Assembly: GCF_024345375.1 (NCBI RefSeq)
Contig: NZ_JAGQAZ010000001.1
Location: forward strand, 248,001-312,000
Source of the DNA: Cyanobium sp. WAJ14-Wanaka
GTDB taxonomy: Bacteria; Cyanobacteriota; Cyanobacteriia; PCC-6307; Cyanobiaceae
Length of the DNA stretch: 64,000 nt
Direction: 5' to 3'
Of this stretch, positions 16,565 to 26,788 are shown one piece after another. Within the stretch, counting starts at the first letter, position 1. Each line of letters opens with the position of its first letter. Below the pieces are notes generated by a model. It saw only the letters and a list, made by a program, of their open reading frames with translations. It did no database searches and was not told the DNA's origin. The translations under genes and the position numbers were made by a program.

Positions 16565-19500
16565 GGCACCAATCCCCGGGCCCAGGAATTACCGAGCAGG
16601 CGGTCCAGGGCCAGCAACCGCTCCAGGGGCGCAATGTCTACGAATACCCCGGGCACCATTAATTCCTCGTTGTTGGCGATTGCTAGGGCCTGCGGGCTGG
16701 CTCCGGGTACCCCCCGCAAAAAGAGGTAGAGCGAACCTCCCAAATCCCGTTCCGGCTCGTAATCGCTCAATCGCCAGCGCAGGTAGCGATGGAGGGCGAC
16801 TAGGTAGAGGTGGGCCTGGAGGGGGTAGTGGTTTGCCTCCATCAGCCCTGCCATGGCAGCTGTTGTGTAGTGGAGAGGGCCGCAGGCCAGCGGTTTGCCG
16901 TTGGCATCCCTTTCGCCTAGCCAGTTGCTTTTCCAGTCGGCCACCCACCAGCGCGGCTGGCCCTGGCGATCGGCCGCACGGAAGATCAAATCCATCGAGC
17001 CGGTCAGAAATCCTTCGCTGGCAACCGAGAGCTGGGCCAGGCTGGCGGCGTAGCTCGCCCCAAATTGGCCGCCTGGGTGCCCAGCGAAGCAGGTGGCCAG
17101 GGCCTGGGCCTCCACCAGGGCGATCGGCAGATCGAAATTCAGCTCGTTGAGCCGCTGGCCCTGCCCCAACTGGTTGAGTTTGAAAGGGCCCAGGGGGCCG
17201 CCGAGGGGGGTGTCGAGCAGTTGCTGCAGGCCAAGCAACACGGCATCGGCCTGGTTGATGTCGATGCCCGAGCGCTGCAATTCCCGCTCGCAGATCCCAC
17301 GACGGCATGGGTGGTCCGCCTCCTGCTGGTAGTCGATTTGCTCGAGGATCCGGTGCAGGCAGTCGCCGGCCTGGGCACCCCTGGGAAATTGGGCCAGGGG
17401 CCCCTGGTCGCTCCAGTTGGCGGTAATCGAATCTTGGTCACCTACTTGGGCGCCAAGTTGGGCGCCTAGTTGGGCAACTTCCTGGCTTGGGTCGTCGGTT
17501 TCACGGCCCTCCTCCAGGGCCTGGGGTGCGGCGCCATGGCTGCCTTTTGTCCAGCTGGTGTAACTGCTGCGGCCCCAACGACTATCGAAATTGCGCTCCG
17601 GCACCGGGCCCCGGCCCAGTTTTGTAGGGGCGGCTGCTGGTTCTGCGGATCTGGCTGCACTTGCGGCAGCACCAGCCGCTGGGCCAGTAAGCAGCTCGAT
17701 GGGAACCCGCCGCGACTCCATTTCCAATTTCAAGAGCTCAAGCCAGTCGGCATCGCTGCGGCTGGTGTAGTCGCAATCGCCCTGCTCCTGGCTGAATAGC
17801 CAGGGGGAAAGGGGATTGCCCCCTTGGCCATGGGCTGGTCCCCAGGCCAAAACCAGCAGTTGTTGGGCGCGGGTGGCGGCCACATAGGCGAGGCGTTCCC
17901 GTTCAGCCAGTTCGGCTTCGAGCTGCTGGCTGCGGGCCTGGTAGCCCCTGCCCCAGTGGCCATTGAGATGGAGATCCAGCACCGGCGCCCCCAGGGCCGC
18001 ATCGGGGGGGTGCCAGCGGACCCCCAGTCTTTGGCCAGCCCGCGCCTGGGTTGATGGGGCCTGCCAGAGGTAGGGGCAGATCACAACTGGATACTCCAAC
18101 CCCTTGCTGCGGTGGACGGTCACCACGGAAACGGCCGCATCCACCGCATCGCTGTGGGGCTGGTGGGCCTCAGGCACATCCCGGACGGGATCGAGCCGGC
18201 GCCGGCGCAGCCAGTCGGCAGCGGCAGCGGGGCCAAGCCTTTCGGTGTGCAGACATTCCTGCACCAGCTCGGCGCTTTGCTGCAGGTCGGCCAGCAGCCG
18301 GCCCCCTAGGGAAAGCCTGGCCAGCCCCTGCTCCTCCAGCAAGCTGCCCAGTATCCCCAGCAGGCCCCGGCGGGGCAGTTGCTCGGCCATGGCGCCCAGA
18401 CGCGCGGCCAATTCACCCCATTGCTCGGCCGTGGTGCTGGCCAATTGCTCCGCACTCCAGCCCAGCAGCGCTGAGGCGGCGAGTAGCCGCAGCCGGTTCG
18501 GATTGGCCGGATCGGCCAGGGCATCGAGGAAGCGCTGCAGGGCCCCAGCCCCTTCGCTCTCCAGCACATCCCCCTTGCTCACCAGGCGGCTGGCTATGCC
18601 CTCGTACTCGAGGGCCTGGCGCAGGGCCTCGGCCTGGGAGTGGGTGCCCACCAGCAGGCAAATGCCATTGGCCCCCAGGATTTCGCCCTGCCCGGCCTGG
18701 TCTCCTTGGTGAGCCTTGCTGATTACGAGCCGCCGCGCCAACAGCTGGGCGGTGAAGGCGGCAATGCGCTTTGGCAGCATCTGGTCCAGCTGGCTACGGC
18801 TGGGGGCCGGGCTGCCGGCGGGGCGATCGGCGCCGAGCCAGAGCAGTTGCAGCGGTTGCTCCCCTGCCGCAAGCTCGATCGTGCCCTTGTTGGCCATCGC
18901 CCTTACCTCCAGCACCTCCAGCTCGGAGCGCCTTAGGCCTGGGGCCATTAGACGGTTGAGACCTTCGAGCAGGGGCTGGGAGGAGCGAAAGTTGTTTTGC
19001 AGGCTGCTGATGCCGCCTTCTTTGCGGGCGCATTCGCGGGCGAGCAGGTAGGTGGCCAATTCGCCGCCCCTGAACCGGTAGATCGCCTGCTTGGGGTCCC
19101 CCACCAGCACAATCCTGTGCTCGCTTGGCTGAAAAGCCCCGGCCAGGATCCGCCATTGGATTGGATCGGTGTCCTGGAATTCATCGATCAAGGCGGCCCG
19201 GTAGCGCTCCCCCACGGCCCTTAAAAGGGGGGTGCTCGCCTGCTCGCCGGGGTCAAGACCCTCCAGTAATTGGGCAAAGCCCAGCCGGCCTCGGCGTTCG
19301 CGGCGGGCCTTTAATTCGGCCCGACCCCAGTGGCAGGCGTGCAGCAACAGGGCTTCGGCAGGGCCTTCCATCGCCGCAGCAATGGCCCCCATCAGTTCTG
19401 GCTGGGGCAGGGAGGGATCTCCGCTTGTTGGGGCCTCGATCGGCCGGGCCACCTTCAGAAAGGCGCCCGGGTGGAAGTATTCCGAAAGCAGTTCCTGGCC

Positions 19501-20442
19501 CCGAATCGCCCCGTAGTCGCCCCGCTGTTGGCTGTCTAGGTCGCTGCCCTGCAGCCAGCTATCCAGCAGGGCCCGCCGGTCCTTGGTGGGCTTGGGGCTG
19601 TACTTGCCCGTGCTCTTGCAGCCCAGCTCGCGCCAATGGGCCGCCGCCGCCCGCAGGCTGGCCTCCAGCTCTGCGCCCCGTTGGGGCCAATGCTGGTTGA
19701 GGTCGTGCCACCAGCCTTGCCAGAGGCCCTCTAGCTGGGGGGCGAGGGGCTCCTCCAGGCCCAGGCCGGGGGGGAGGGGATCTAGCTGTAGGGCTGGATC
19801 GCCATCCAATTGGGCCAGCAGCGGTTCCAGGGCCTGGGGCCCCTTGATGCTGGTCATCAGCCCCGCCAGTAAGTGCTCCGGCAGGGCCAGCACCTGCTGC
19901 TGCCAGTAGTCGTGGGCCACCTGGCGCACCAGGGGGCCGCTTTCAGCCTCCAGTTGGAGGTCGGGGGGTTGGCCTGCCTCCAGGGCCTGGCGCTGCAGGG
20001 TGCGCCGGCAGAAGCCGTGGATGGTGGTGATGTCGGCGCTATCGAGCTCCTCAAGGGCCATTAGCAACCTCGCCTGCAGGGCGGTTGAGTCACCACTGGC
20101 CAAGCCCCCGGATCTGTCCCCGGATTCGCCCCAGTGATCCAGCCAGCTGGCCAGCACGGGATCGGGAATTTCCCTGCTGGGATCGGCCAGGCAGGCCTGG
20201 GCCTGGCTCAACCGCTGGCCAATGCGGTCCCGCAATTCAGCCGCGGCCGCCTCGGTGAAGGTCACCACCAGCAGCTCACCGAGGCCTAATTGCTCCTCGC
20301 CGACCAGGCGCAGCACCAGGTGGGCCAGGGCAAAGGTTTTGCCGGTGCCAGCACTGGCCTCCAGCAGCCGCAGCCCGGGAGCGAGCGGAAAGCCATTGGC
20401 ATCAAAGGGGCTGACGGCACTTTTGGCCACGGCACTCTTCAT
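16561..20442 (-). CDS. recB: Exodeoxyribonuclease V subunit beta RecB
   Basis: The 3'-5' helicase and nuclease subunit of RecBCD, 1293 aa. Walker A LEASAGTGKTFALAHL is near the N-terminus (about 29-37), with VTFTEAAAAELRDRI, DEFQDTDPIQWRIL, GDPKQAIYRFRGG and VVTVHRSKGLEYPVV. The C-terminal RecB-type nuclease has the catalytic motif ADWKSNWLG. Middle of a recC-recB-recD operon with 4-bp overlaps on both sides. A low-complexity Ala-rich stretch separates helicase and nuclease parts. Confidence 0.93.
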   Translation of the reverse strand: MKSAVAKSAVSPFDANGFPLAPGLRLLEASAGTGKTFALAHLVLRLVGEEQLGLGELLVVTFTEAAAAELRDRIGQRLSQAQACLADPSREIPDPVLASWLDHWGESGDRSGGLASGDSTALQARLLMALEELDSADITTIHGFCRRTLQRQALEAGQPPDLQLEAESGPLVRQVAHDYWQQQVLALPEHLLAGLMTSIKGPQALEPLLAQLDGDPALQLDPLPPGLGLEEPLAPQLEGLWQGWWHDLNQHWPQRGAELEASLRAAAAHWRELGCKSTGKYSPKPTKDRRALLDSWLQGSDLDSQQRGDYGAIRGQELLSEYFHPGAFLKVARPIEAPTSGDPSLPQPELMGAIAAAMEGPAEALLLHACHWGRAELKARRERRGRLGFAQLLEGLDPGEQASTPLLRAVGERYRAALIDEFQDTDPIQWRILAGAFQPSEHRIVLVGDPKQAIYRFRGGELATYLLARECARKEGGISSLQNNFRSSQPLLEGLNRLMAPGLRRSELEVLEVRAMANKGTIELAAGEQPLQLLWLGADRPAGSPAPSRSQLDQMLPKRIAAFTAQLLARRLVISKAHQGDQAGQGEILGANGICLLVGTHSQAEALRQALEYEGIASRLVSKGDVLESEGAGALQRFLDALADPANPNRLRLLAASALLGWSAEQLASTTAEQWGELAARLGAMAEQLPRRGLLGILGSLLEEQGLARLSLGGRLLADLQQSAELVQECLHTERLGPAAAADWLRRRRLDPVRDVPEAHQPHSDAVDAAVSVVTVHRSKGLEYPVVICPYLWQAPSTQARAGQRLGVRWHPPDAALGAPVLDLHLNGHWGRGYQARSQQLEAELAERERLAYVAATRAQQLLVLAWGPAHGQGGNPLSPWLFSQEQGDCDYTSRSDADWLELLKLEMESRRVPIELLTGPAAGAAASAARSAEPAAAPTKLGRGPVPERNFDSRWGRSSYTSWTKGSHGAAPQALEEGRETDDPSQEVAQLGAQLGAQVGDQDSITANWSDQGPLAQFPRGAQAGDCLHRILEQIDYQQEADHPCRRGICERELQRSGIDINQADAVLLGLQQLLDTPLGGPLGPFKLNQLGQGQRLNELNFDLPIALVEAQALATCFAGHPGGQFGASYAASLAQLSVASEGFLTGSMDLIFRAADRQGQPRWWVADWKSNWLGERDANGKPLACGPLHYTTAAMAGLMEANHYPLQAHLYLVALHRYLRWRLSDYEPERDLGGSLYLFLRGVPGASPQALAIANNEELMVPGVFVDIAPLERLLALDRLLGNSWARGLVP

Positions 20443-23400
20443 TGATGCGGTTTTGCTTGCTGTGCCATCAGGGGCGTAAGCAACTCCAGGGCCAGCCCTG
20501 GCATGGGCCCCTCCAGCAGCGCCGCGCCGCTGGTGCTCACCCCAAAGCAGAGGGCCTGCTCAGCCTCCTGCCGTTCGCCCCGTTGGCCGATGCCCCCCTC
20601 CCAGCAGCCGATGGCCTTGGCCGCCCCACTGCCGGGTTTACTGGCCTCGGCCTGGACATAGGTCCAGCCGCTTTGGGGTGGCACCGGCCAGCAGCTTTGG
20701 CGCCACTGGCCGCGCAGCTTATCCAACCGCTCGAGCTCGATTTCGGCCCCGGCCAGCTCCGGTGCCTGCAGGCGCAGCATCACTCCAAAACCCCTGTCGC
20801 CGCGGGCGATCACCACGCCCTGGTCAACGGGCAGGCCAGCCAGCACTGCCAGTTGCAGTTGGAGCCAGAGCTCGAGGCCATGGCGGGCCCGCAGCTTGGC
20901 GGTGTGGACCAACACCAGGGAGCTGCCGCGCCATGCCAGCGGGCTTTCCCAGCCTTGCCAGCTAACGCTTTGTTGCTGGGCTTCCCCAAGTTCTTCCAGG
21001 CTTTCGACCAGCCCATGCCAACGGTTCGCCAGGGTGCTGGCCTCCAGGCATCCACCGCTGCGGGGGGGCAGCAGTCCCTCGCCGCGGTGATAGGCCAGCA
21101 GGTAGGCCTGGTCGAGGTCAGTGGCTGCTGCCATTGGCTGGCCGGGGCTGGCCTCCAGGTGCAGGCGCAGCAGTTGGGCCCGTTGCCTTTCATCGAGCTG
21201 CAGGCTGTCGAGATCACTGGGGCTATCGCCCCATTCCCTTGGCTTCAGGCCCAGTTGGGCCAACCATTGGGCCTGGGGGGCCACCAGCCATTCGCGTAGA
21301 TCGCCATAGCTGGAAGGGCTGCTGGGGCCAGTGGCGCCATGGCTGCCCTGGGCCAGGGGCTCCGGTTTCTGCAGGCCGGCCCCCTCCAGCCAGCGACGGG
21401 CCTCCAGCAGCCGGCGATCACAACTGCTGGGGGGCCGTTCGCCATGGGCAAGAAAGTTGCTCCGATCGAGGGGGTTGACGGCGTGGTTCACCAGGAGCTC
21501 GGCGCCGCCGCAGGGGAGATGGTCCTGGAGCCACTCCAGCCATTGGCGCACCGGGGTGGCGGGGGGCAGGGCCTCACCGCGGCGTTCATCGCGGCTGCTC
21601 CAGGTGATCAGCAGGTGGCTGCGGGCGGAAAGCAGGGCCTCCATCAGCACATAGCGGTCCTGGTCGGCCGGCTGGGGGTCGCCCAGCAGCCGTTGCTTCT
21701 CCAATAGGTGGAAGCCGGAGCGGGGCCGCTGCCTGGGGAACACCCCGGCATCGAGGCCGATCAGCACAATTACCCGGTGGGGGATGGCCCGCATCGGCTC
21801 CAGGGCGCTGATCGTGAGGGCCCCACTGCGGTGACCAAAGCGCCCCGAATCGGCCGCCAGTCGTTCATCCAAAACCGCCGCCACCACCGCCGCATCCAGG
21901 GGTAGACAGAAGTCGCCGGCGGCCTGCTGCCAGTCGTCGATGGCAGCCAGCACCAGGGGCAGCTCCCAGGCCAGTTCGCCGCCATCGCCAAACAGGTCCG
22001 CCAACAGGGCCTGGAGGGTGCCGGCCCAGGCCTGGCTTGGGCGGATTCGGCGCAGCTCGACCAGCCAATGGCGTAGCCGGGTCAACAGGTGCAACCAGCG
22101 GCCCACCAGCTCCAGGCTGTGGCCGCTGGCCAGGGGGGCCGTCTCGGCGGGGGCAAGGCCTGGGGTTTGGGGCAAAACCAAGCCCAGCAGCAGCCGGTCG
22201 ATGGCCCAGCTAAGGCTGCCGGTGGCGTCTCCACCGCGTTCCTGGCCATCGAGTCCCCAGCGGAAGCCAGAGCGCTGGAGCAGTAATTGCAGGCTGGCAA
22301 TCTCCTCGCTGCTGAGCAGGAAGTGGCTGCGCAGGGCGCTGCTCTCCAGCAGCTTTTCCAGGGCCGAGGCGGTGAACCTTTCGCTGGCCAGTTGGAGCAG
22401 GAGCAGCAGGGTGCGGCTGATGCCCGCTTCGCTCTGCTGACTGCGGTCCGTCAGGCGCCAGGGCAGATGGACGCCCGTGGCTTCCGAGTCGCCGAATACC
22501 GACGCCACCAGGGGGGCAAAGAGATCCACCTGGGGGGTCATCACCAGAATGTCCCGGGGCTGGAGGCTGCTGTCGTTGGCAAGGAGTTGCAGGATTCGAT
22601 CCCGCACGATTTGCACCTGGCGCAGCCGCCCTGGGCAGGGATGGAATTCCAGGGAACTGTCACCGGGTGCCCGCTCCAGGGATGGTGATTCGGCCGGATT
22701 GGCCAGGTGTTTCTGGAGTTGGGCCAGTAGGGGGGCGGGCCCAACTCCGCCATGTCCCGCCGCAGGGTCACAGAACAGGTCTTTTTCCTGCCATTGGCCC
22801 AGTTGGCTTTCACCGGTGCCCTCCAGCAATTGTTGAAATTCCCCCCCCAGCCGGCCAAAGCGGGCCTCGAGCCCCGGGGCCTCCAGCAACCAAGTGCTGT
22901 CGAAGGGGTCGCGCAGGGCCACCGCAGAACTGAGTCGCTCGCGGCGTTGGCCGCAGCGCTGCCAGAGGTCAGGGCAGGGGGTTAGTAGGTAGAGGTCCAC
23001 CGGGATGTGGCCGCCCAGGGCCTGGAGCAACTCCACCTGGATCGGCGCCAGGCTGCTGAGGCCAAACAGGCGCAGCTGCTTGGGGAGTAGCCCGGCCGGT
23101 GGTGTGGCTTTCCCCAACAGCTGAATGGCTTTGTGCACCTTGAGGCCAAAGGGGAGCTCCCCCAGCCGTTCCCTTAGTCGTTCGAGCAGCAGGGGTTGCC
23201 ATTGCTGGTTCTCGGCTAGGGCTTCACCCCGGCCATCCACCCACTTGCCCTGCCCCCAGGCCGCCACCATGGCGGGTCTGTAGAGGGTGTAATCGTCGAT
23301 GGCGTCGGCGATGGCGCGCCCCAGCTGCCAGCGGGCCAGGCCCAGGCTGGGCCCCTCATGCTGCTGCCACCAGAGTTGCAGGGGCCTGCCCCTGGGATCA

Positions 23401-23738
23401 GCCAGCAACTCCGGCAAAATTTCGAGCACGGGCCACACCAGCCGGTTGGCCCGCCAGGGATCCACCGCGCCCGCTCCTTCCGCTGCGATTTCCGGAGCCG
23501 CCGCCGCCAGCACCCCATCCACCAGTTGGCGCAGCTGGCTGCCGGGAAATGGGAAGCGAATGTTGGCGGCAATGCCGCCCAGGCCCACGGCCAGTTGCTC
23601 CCCCAGCCAGCGGCTGGTGGGCCAGGTATTTACCATCACCTGCACCTGCTCAAAGGGATCAGGTGGATTGAGTTTCAGCTGGGCGGCGAGGAGCTCAGCA
23701 AGCCACTCAGCCCTGTTTCCCCGAAAAACAGTGAGCAA
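20439..23738 (-). CDS. recC: Exodeoxyribonuclease V subunit gamma RecC
   Basis: Scaffold and Chi-recognition subunit of RecBCD, 1099 aa. It has the family N-terminus (FRGNRAEWLAELLAAQL, VMVNTWPTSRWLGEQLA), HPCPGRLRQVQIVRDRIL, DILVMTPQVDLFAPLV and VFGDSEATGVHLPWRLTD. It resembles an inactive UvrD-like helicase fold. TTG appears to be the start. First gene of the recCBD operon; the next gene upstream, a metallophosphoesterase, is 12 bp away on the same strand. Confidence 0.92.
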   Translation of the reverse strand: MLTVFRGNRAEWLAELLAAQLKLNPPDPFEQVQVMVNTWPTSRWLGEQLAVGLGGIAANIRFPFPGSQLRQLVDGVLAAAAPEIAAEGAGAVDPWRANRLVWPVLEILPELLADPRGRPLQLWWQQHEGPSLGLARWQLGRAIADAIDDYTLYRPAMVAAWGQGKWVDGRGEALAENQQWQPLLLERLRERLGELPFGLKVHKAIQLLGKATPPAGLLPKQLRLFGLSSLAPIQVELLQALGGHIPVDLYLLTPCPDLWQRCGQRRERLSSAVALRDPFDSTWLLEAPGLEARFGRLGGEFQQLLEGTGESQLGQWQEKDLFCDPAAGHGGVGPAPLLAQLQKHLANPAESPSLERAPGDSSLEFHPCPGRLRQVQIVRDRILQLLANDSSLQPRDILVMTPQVDLFAPLVASVFGDSEATGVHLPWRLTDRSQQSEAGISRTLLLLLQLASERFTASALEKLLESSALRSHFLLSSEEIASLQLLLQRSGFRWGLDGQERGGDATGSLSWAIDRLLLGLVLPQTPGLAPAETAPLASGHSLELVGRWLHLLTRLRHWLVELRRIRPSQAWAGTLQALLADLFGDGGELAWELPLVLAAIDDWQQAAGDFCLPLDAAVVAAVLDERLAADSGRFGHRSGALTISALEPMRAIPHRVIVLIGLDAGVFPRQRPRSGFHLLEKQRLLGDPQPADQDRYVLMEALLSARSHLLITWSSRDERRGEALPPATPVRQWLEWLQDHLPCGGAELLVNHAVNPLDRSNFLAHGERPPSSCDRRLLEARRWLEGAGLQKPEPLAQGSHGATGPSSPSSYGDLREWLVAPQAQWLAQLGLKPREWGDSPSDLDSLQLDERQRAQLLRLHLEASPGQPMAAATDLDQAYLLAYHRGEGLLPPRSGGCLEASTLANRWHGLVESLEELGEAQQQSVSWQGWESPLAWRGSSLVLVHTAKLRARHGLELWLQLQLAVLAGLPVDQGVVIARGDRGFGVMLRLQAPELAGAEIELERLDKLRGQWRQSCWPVPPQSGWTYVQAEASKPGSGAAKAIGCWEGGIGQRGERQEAEQALCFGVSTSGAALLEGPMPGLALELLTPLMAQQAKPHQ

Positions 23739-23750
23739 GGTTTTGGGTCG

Positions 23751-24404
23751 CTAGACCAGGCAGCGGAGGCTGGTGGCTGGCCGCGCTGACACCTGGCGAA
23801 TCGCCCTGGTCTCGGGGCAATAGGCCGTCAGTTCGCCGCCGTAGCAGGCACCCGTGTCCACCATCACGATCTGGGTTGGCCCCTCATCGCCCAGCCGCCG
23901 CACATGGGGCCCGGGGGTGTGGCCAATGATTACTTCGCCAAAGCGGCCGTCATAGGCCTGCCAAAACGGCATGCGCACGTTTAGGTCAGGCAACCAGGTT
24001 TGGGGGTCGAAGCCGGCGTGGGTTGCCACCCAGCCCTCCTGGCCGTAGGTCACGGGCAGATTTGCCAGCCGCTCTCCCCACAATCGGCTGTAGGTATCCC
24101 CCAGCTGGCGGTAGGTGTCGGAGCCGGCCAGGGCCTGGTGGGCCTGCCAGGGGGCGTTGCTGCCCAGGGCCCTGACCAGGTCGGCCTCATGGTTGCCCTT
24201 CAACCAGATGGCCCTACCGCTCTCCACCAGCGACCAGGCCAGTTCCATGGTGCGCTGGATTTCCGGGCCACGGTTGATCACATCACCGCAGAGCACGAGC
24301 CGGTCTTGGCTTGGCAGTAGGCGGACCAACTCCGCCAGGGGTTCTGCGCAGCCGTGGACGTCCCCGATCACCCAATGGCGGCAGGAACGGTTTGGGGACG
24401 TCAT
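23751..24404 (-). CDS. Metallophosphoesterase (PP1/Ap4A hydrolase-like)
   Basis: Calcineurin-like phosphoesterase, 217 aa, with the dinuclear metal site motifs in order: GDVHG, GDVINRG, GNHEAD, ATHAGFD and GHTPGP. This is the serine/threonine phosphatase or diadenosine-tetraphosphatase subgroup; the substrate cannot be told apart here. ATG at 24404 is preferred over a TTG six codons upstream. Confidence 0.88.
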   Translation of the reverse strand: MTSPNRSCRHWVIGDVHGCAEPLAELVRLLPSQDRLVLCGDVINRGPEIQRTMELAWSLVESGRAIWLKGNHEADLVRALGSNAPWQAHQALAGSDTYRQLGDTYSRLWGERLANLPVTYGQEGWVATHAGFDPQTWLPDLNVRMPFWQAYDGRFGEVIIGHTPGPHVRRLGDEGPTQIVMVDTGACYGGELTAYCPETRAIRQVSARPATSLRCLV

Positions 24405-24548
24405 CAGTCCTTCGCGTTGCAAGCAGTCTGGCCCCCCAACCGATGCCTTGTCAGCCCCCCGGGTCAGGAATCGCTGGTACGGTCGCCCCCAAGTTGCCCG
24501 CGAGCCATCGATTCCCCTGCCCCGTCAGTAGATCCGAAATCCCTCTCC

Positions 24549-24833
24549 GTGGGCCAGAGGGTCCGGGCCCTGGTGGGTGCCCTCAATGGGGCTAAGCGCA
24601 CCAATGAGGCCCTGGCCAACTGCTCCAACGGCGAGCAAATGCTCGATGTGTTGCTGCAGGCTTCGGCAAAATTGGGCCTGGGTCTGACCCGGGAGCAGTT
24701 GGCCGCCACACCCCCGATTCGCGATTGGGTCTGGTGGAAAAACAAGGAGGCAGTGTTCACCATCGGTGATGACAAACCGCTTTACCAGCAGGACAGGCCT
24801 AAAACCGGCAAGAAATTTTTAGGGCTGTTCTGA
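24549..24833 (+). CDS. Conserved hypothetical protein (short)
   Basis: About 94 aa from the GTG at 24549. Composition is coherent from there on: GQRVRALVGALNGAKRTNEALANC, MLDVLLQASAKLGLGLTREQLAATPPIRDWVWWKNKE, ending KKFLGLF. The upstream extension overlaps the phosphoesterase and looks non-coding. No known domain; the layout (helical region, then W-rich segment) suggests a small soluble protein. It overlaps the 3' end of ycf54 by 15 bp in convergent orientation. Confidence 0.6.
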   Translation: MGQRVRALVGALNGAKRTNEALANCSNGEQMLDVLLQASAKLGLGLTREQLAATPPIRDWVWWKNKEAVFTIGDDKPLYQQDRPKTGKKFLGLF

Positions 24834-25148
24834 GGCCCCGGCCAGGGCGTTGGGGATGCTGGCGCTGGGGGCTTCGAACTGGCCATAGGCCACGAATTCC
24901 AGCCGCAGCTTTAAAAAAGTGATGAATTTCTGGTCGCTGGAGATCACGGCCGCAGAGGGTCTGGGCACGGCGCTGGCGATCGGCTCAAGCTCTGGGGCGT
25001 CGAGGAAGGCGGGCCGCCTAACCAGCCAGAAATCAATTTGCTTGTTCTGTTCTGAATAGTTGCGAACCCGTTCGCGCAACACCTCTTCGAGCGGTTCTTC
25101 CTCGGTGAGGAAAATCTCGCTGGCGGCAACGAAGTAGTAAGTGCTCAT
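24819..25148 (-). CDS. ycf54: Ycf54, Mg-protoporphyrin monomethyl ester cyclase accessory protein
   Basis: A 109-aa protein of the MgPME-cyclase complex family. Ycf54 binds and stabilises AcsF and is needed for the oxidative cyclase step of chlorophyll synthesis. Family signature visible: [81 protein letters not shown] overlaps the pdxJ stop (ATGA), so it is cotranscribed with pdxJ. Confidence 0.93.
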   Translation of the reverse strand: MSTYYFVAASEIFLTEEEPLEEVLRERVRNYSEQNKQIDFWLVRRPAFLDAPELEPIASAVPRPSAAVISSDQKFITFLKLRLEFVAYGQFEAPSASIPNALAGASEQP

Positions 25149-25894
25149 GGCGTAGCGCTGCCAAACAGGTGTTCGGTGCGCGGATTCTGGACCAAGGCCT
25201 TCATTTGGCGCACCGCCTGCTCCAGGCCAACGGCCAGGGCGCGGGCCACGATCGTGTGGCCGATATTTAGCTCTTCGATTCCCTCGATGGCGGCAATCGG
25301 CTCCACGTTTTGGTAGGTGAGGCCATGGCCGGCGTTGACCCTCAGGCCCAGGCTGCGGGCCATGAAGCTGGCCTCGCAGAGCCTGGCTAGCTCCCGCGGC
25401 TGCTGGGCCCAGCTGGCCTCGGCGTAGGAGCCAGTGTGCAGTTCAACCCAGCGGGCTCCCGTGGCTCGGCAGGCCTCCAGCTGGAGGGGATCTGCATCCA
25501 CAAACATGCTCACCCCAATCTGGGCGGCCTGGAGTCGTTCCACCAGCGATTGGAGGGCATCCCTTTGGCCGGCCACATCGAGGCCGCCTTCGGTGGTCAC
25601 CTCCTGCCGCTTCTCCGGCACCAGGGTGACCATGTCTGGCCTGATCTCGAGGGCGATCGCCGCCATCTCCTCAGTCGCTGCCATTTCAAGATTGAGCCTG
25701 GTCCTGACCAGCGAGCGCAGCAGCTTCACATCGCGGTCCTGGATGTGGCGCCGGTCTTCCCGTAGATGCACGGTGATGCCATCGGCTCCGCCCAACTCCG
25801 CCAACAGGGCGTAGCTGACCGGATCGGGCTCCATGCCGCGGCGGGCCTGACGCACGTTGGCGATGTGGTCAATGTTTACGCCGAGGCTGGCCAT
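25145..25894 (-). CDS. pdxJ: Pyridoxine 5'-phosphate synthase
   Basis: TIM-barrel enzyme joining 1-deoxyxylulose-5-phosphate and aminoacetone-3-phosphate in vitamin B6 synthesis. 249 aa; motifs [87 protein letters not shown] and [12 protein letters not shown] cover the barrel and the active-site His, Glu and Arg residues. Start ATG at 25894 rather than the TTG two codons before. Confidence 0.96.
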   Translation of the reverse strand: MASLGVNIDHIANVRQARRGMEPDPVSYALLAELGGADGITVHLREDRRHIQDRDVKLLRSLVRTRLNLEMAATEEMAAIALEIRPDMVTLVPEKRQEVTTEGGLDVAGQRDALQSLVERLQAAQIGVSMFVDADPLQLEACRATGARWVELHTGSYAEASWAQQPRELARLCEASFMARSLGLRVNAGHGLTYQNVEPIAAIEGIEELNIGHTIVARALAVGLEQAVRQMKALVQNPRTEHLFGSATP

Positions 25895-25907
25895 GGGCAA
25901 CTAAAGG

Positions 25908-26729
25908 TTGCTCCCATTCAAAAGCCCCGGCAGGGCAGGGCAGGGGCCGCAAGCCCAACTGCCCGCAGTCTTGGGGGAACTACCGGCAGCACCCCTAGCG
26001 TTGGCCCCAATACTTGCAAGCAATCTGGTGGTGGCGACGGGAGCCCAATCGGCACTCAAACGCGAAAGCCAGCTCTGCAATGGCATCAACCCATGGTTGG
26101 CTCCATTGGCCACGGTGTTTACCCAGGACCTGGCCCTGCCCTTTTATTTCCAGGACATCCAAATTCTCGGTAGGCAACACCTGCCGACCCGGGGCCCCGT
26201 GCTGCTGGCACCCACCCACCGCTCCCGCTGGGATGCCCTGTTGATGCCCCAGGCGGTGGGTCGCCGTTTCAGCGGGCGCGATAGCCATTTCATGGTCACC
26301 GTTAATGAGATGCGGGGCCTGCAGGGATGGTTCCTGCAGCGCCTGGGCTGCTTTCCGGTGAACCAGGGCCGGCCTTCGTTGGCCAGCCTGCGCTACGCCG
26401 TTGATCTGTTGAAGAGCGGCAACCAGTTGGTGGTTTTTCCGGAAGGGGGGATCCGCAGCGACGACGGCCCGATTCGTCTCCACCAGGGCCTGGCCCGCCT
26501 GGCGATGCTTGCCGCCAGCCAGGGCGTGGATGTGCCGGTGCTGCCCGTAGGCATCGCCTATTCCCACCACCGCCCCCGCTTCCGCGATCGCACCGCCGTG
26601 GCCCTGGGTCAACCCCTTTGGATCAGGGGCCAAGGGCGGGAGGCTGCCCAGGCCCTAACTGGCCAATTGGCCGCGGCGATGGGGGAGCAGGAGCACCAGG
26701 CCCGCGGGGCCATTGATTTCGCTGCCTGA
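25908..26729 (+). CDS. 1-acyl-sn-glycerol-3-phosphate acyltransferase-like (PlsC family)
   Basis: Acyltransferase of the LPLAT family, up to 273 aa. Motif I is present as THRSRWDAL (H-x4-D form), then RRFSGRDSHFMVTVNE, LGCFPVNQGRPS (motif II region), VVFPEGGIRSDD (motif III) and VLPVGIAYSH (motif IV). It likely esterifies lysophosphatidate or a related lipid at the membrane. The start is uncertain: TTG at 25908 gives a Pro-rich leader, and a later start near the NGINPWLAPLA segment is possible. Confidence 0.8.
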   Translation: MLPFKSPGRAGQGPQAQLPAVLGELPAAPLALAPILASNLVVATGAQSALKRESQLCNGINPWLAPLATVFTQDLALPFYFQDIQILGRQHLPTRGPVLLAPTHRSRWDALLMPQAVGRRFSGRDSHFMVTVNEMRGLQGWFLQRLGCFPVNQGRPSLASLRYAVDLLKSGNQLVVFPEGGIRSDDGPIRLHQGLARLAMLAASQGVDVPVLPVGIAYSHHRPRFRDRTAVALGQPLWIRGQGREAAQALTGQLAAAMGEQEHQARGAIDFAA

Positions 26730-26788
26730 TCCCTGGTTTGGCGATTTGGCCGGGGCCCGTAGAGTTGGCCAAACTTGTTTGATCTTTC

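Noticed and set aside
16425-17150. Long plus-strand ORFs opposite recB, recC and recD
   Set aside because: They are antisense shadows of high-GC coding sequence, rich in Arg, Pro and Gly.
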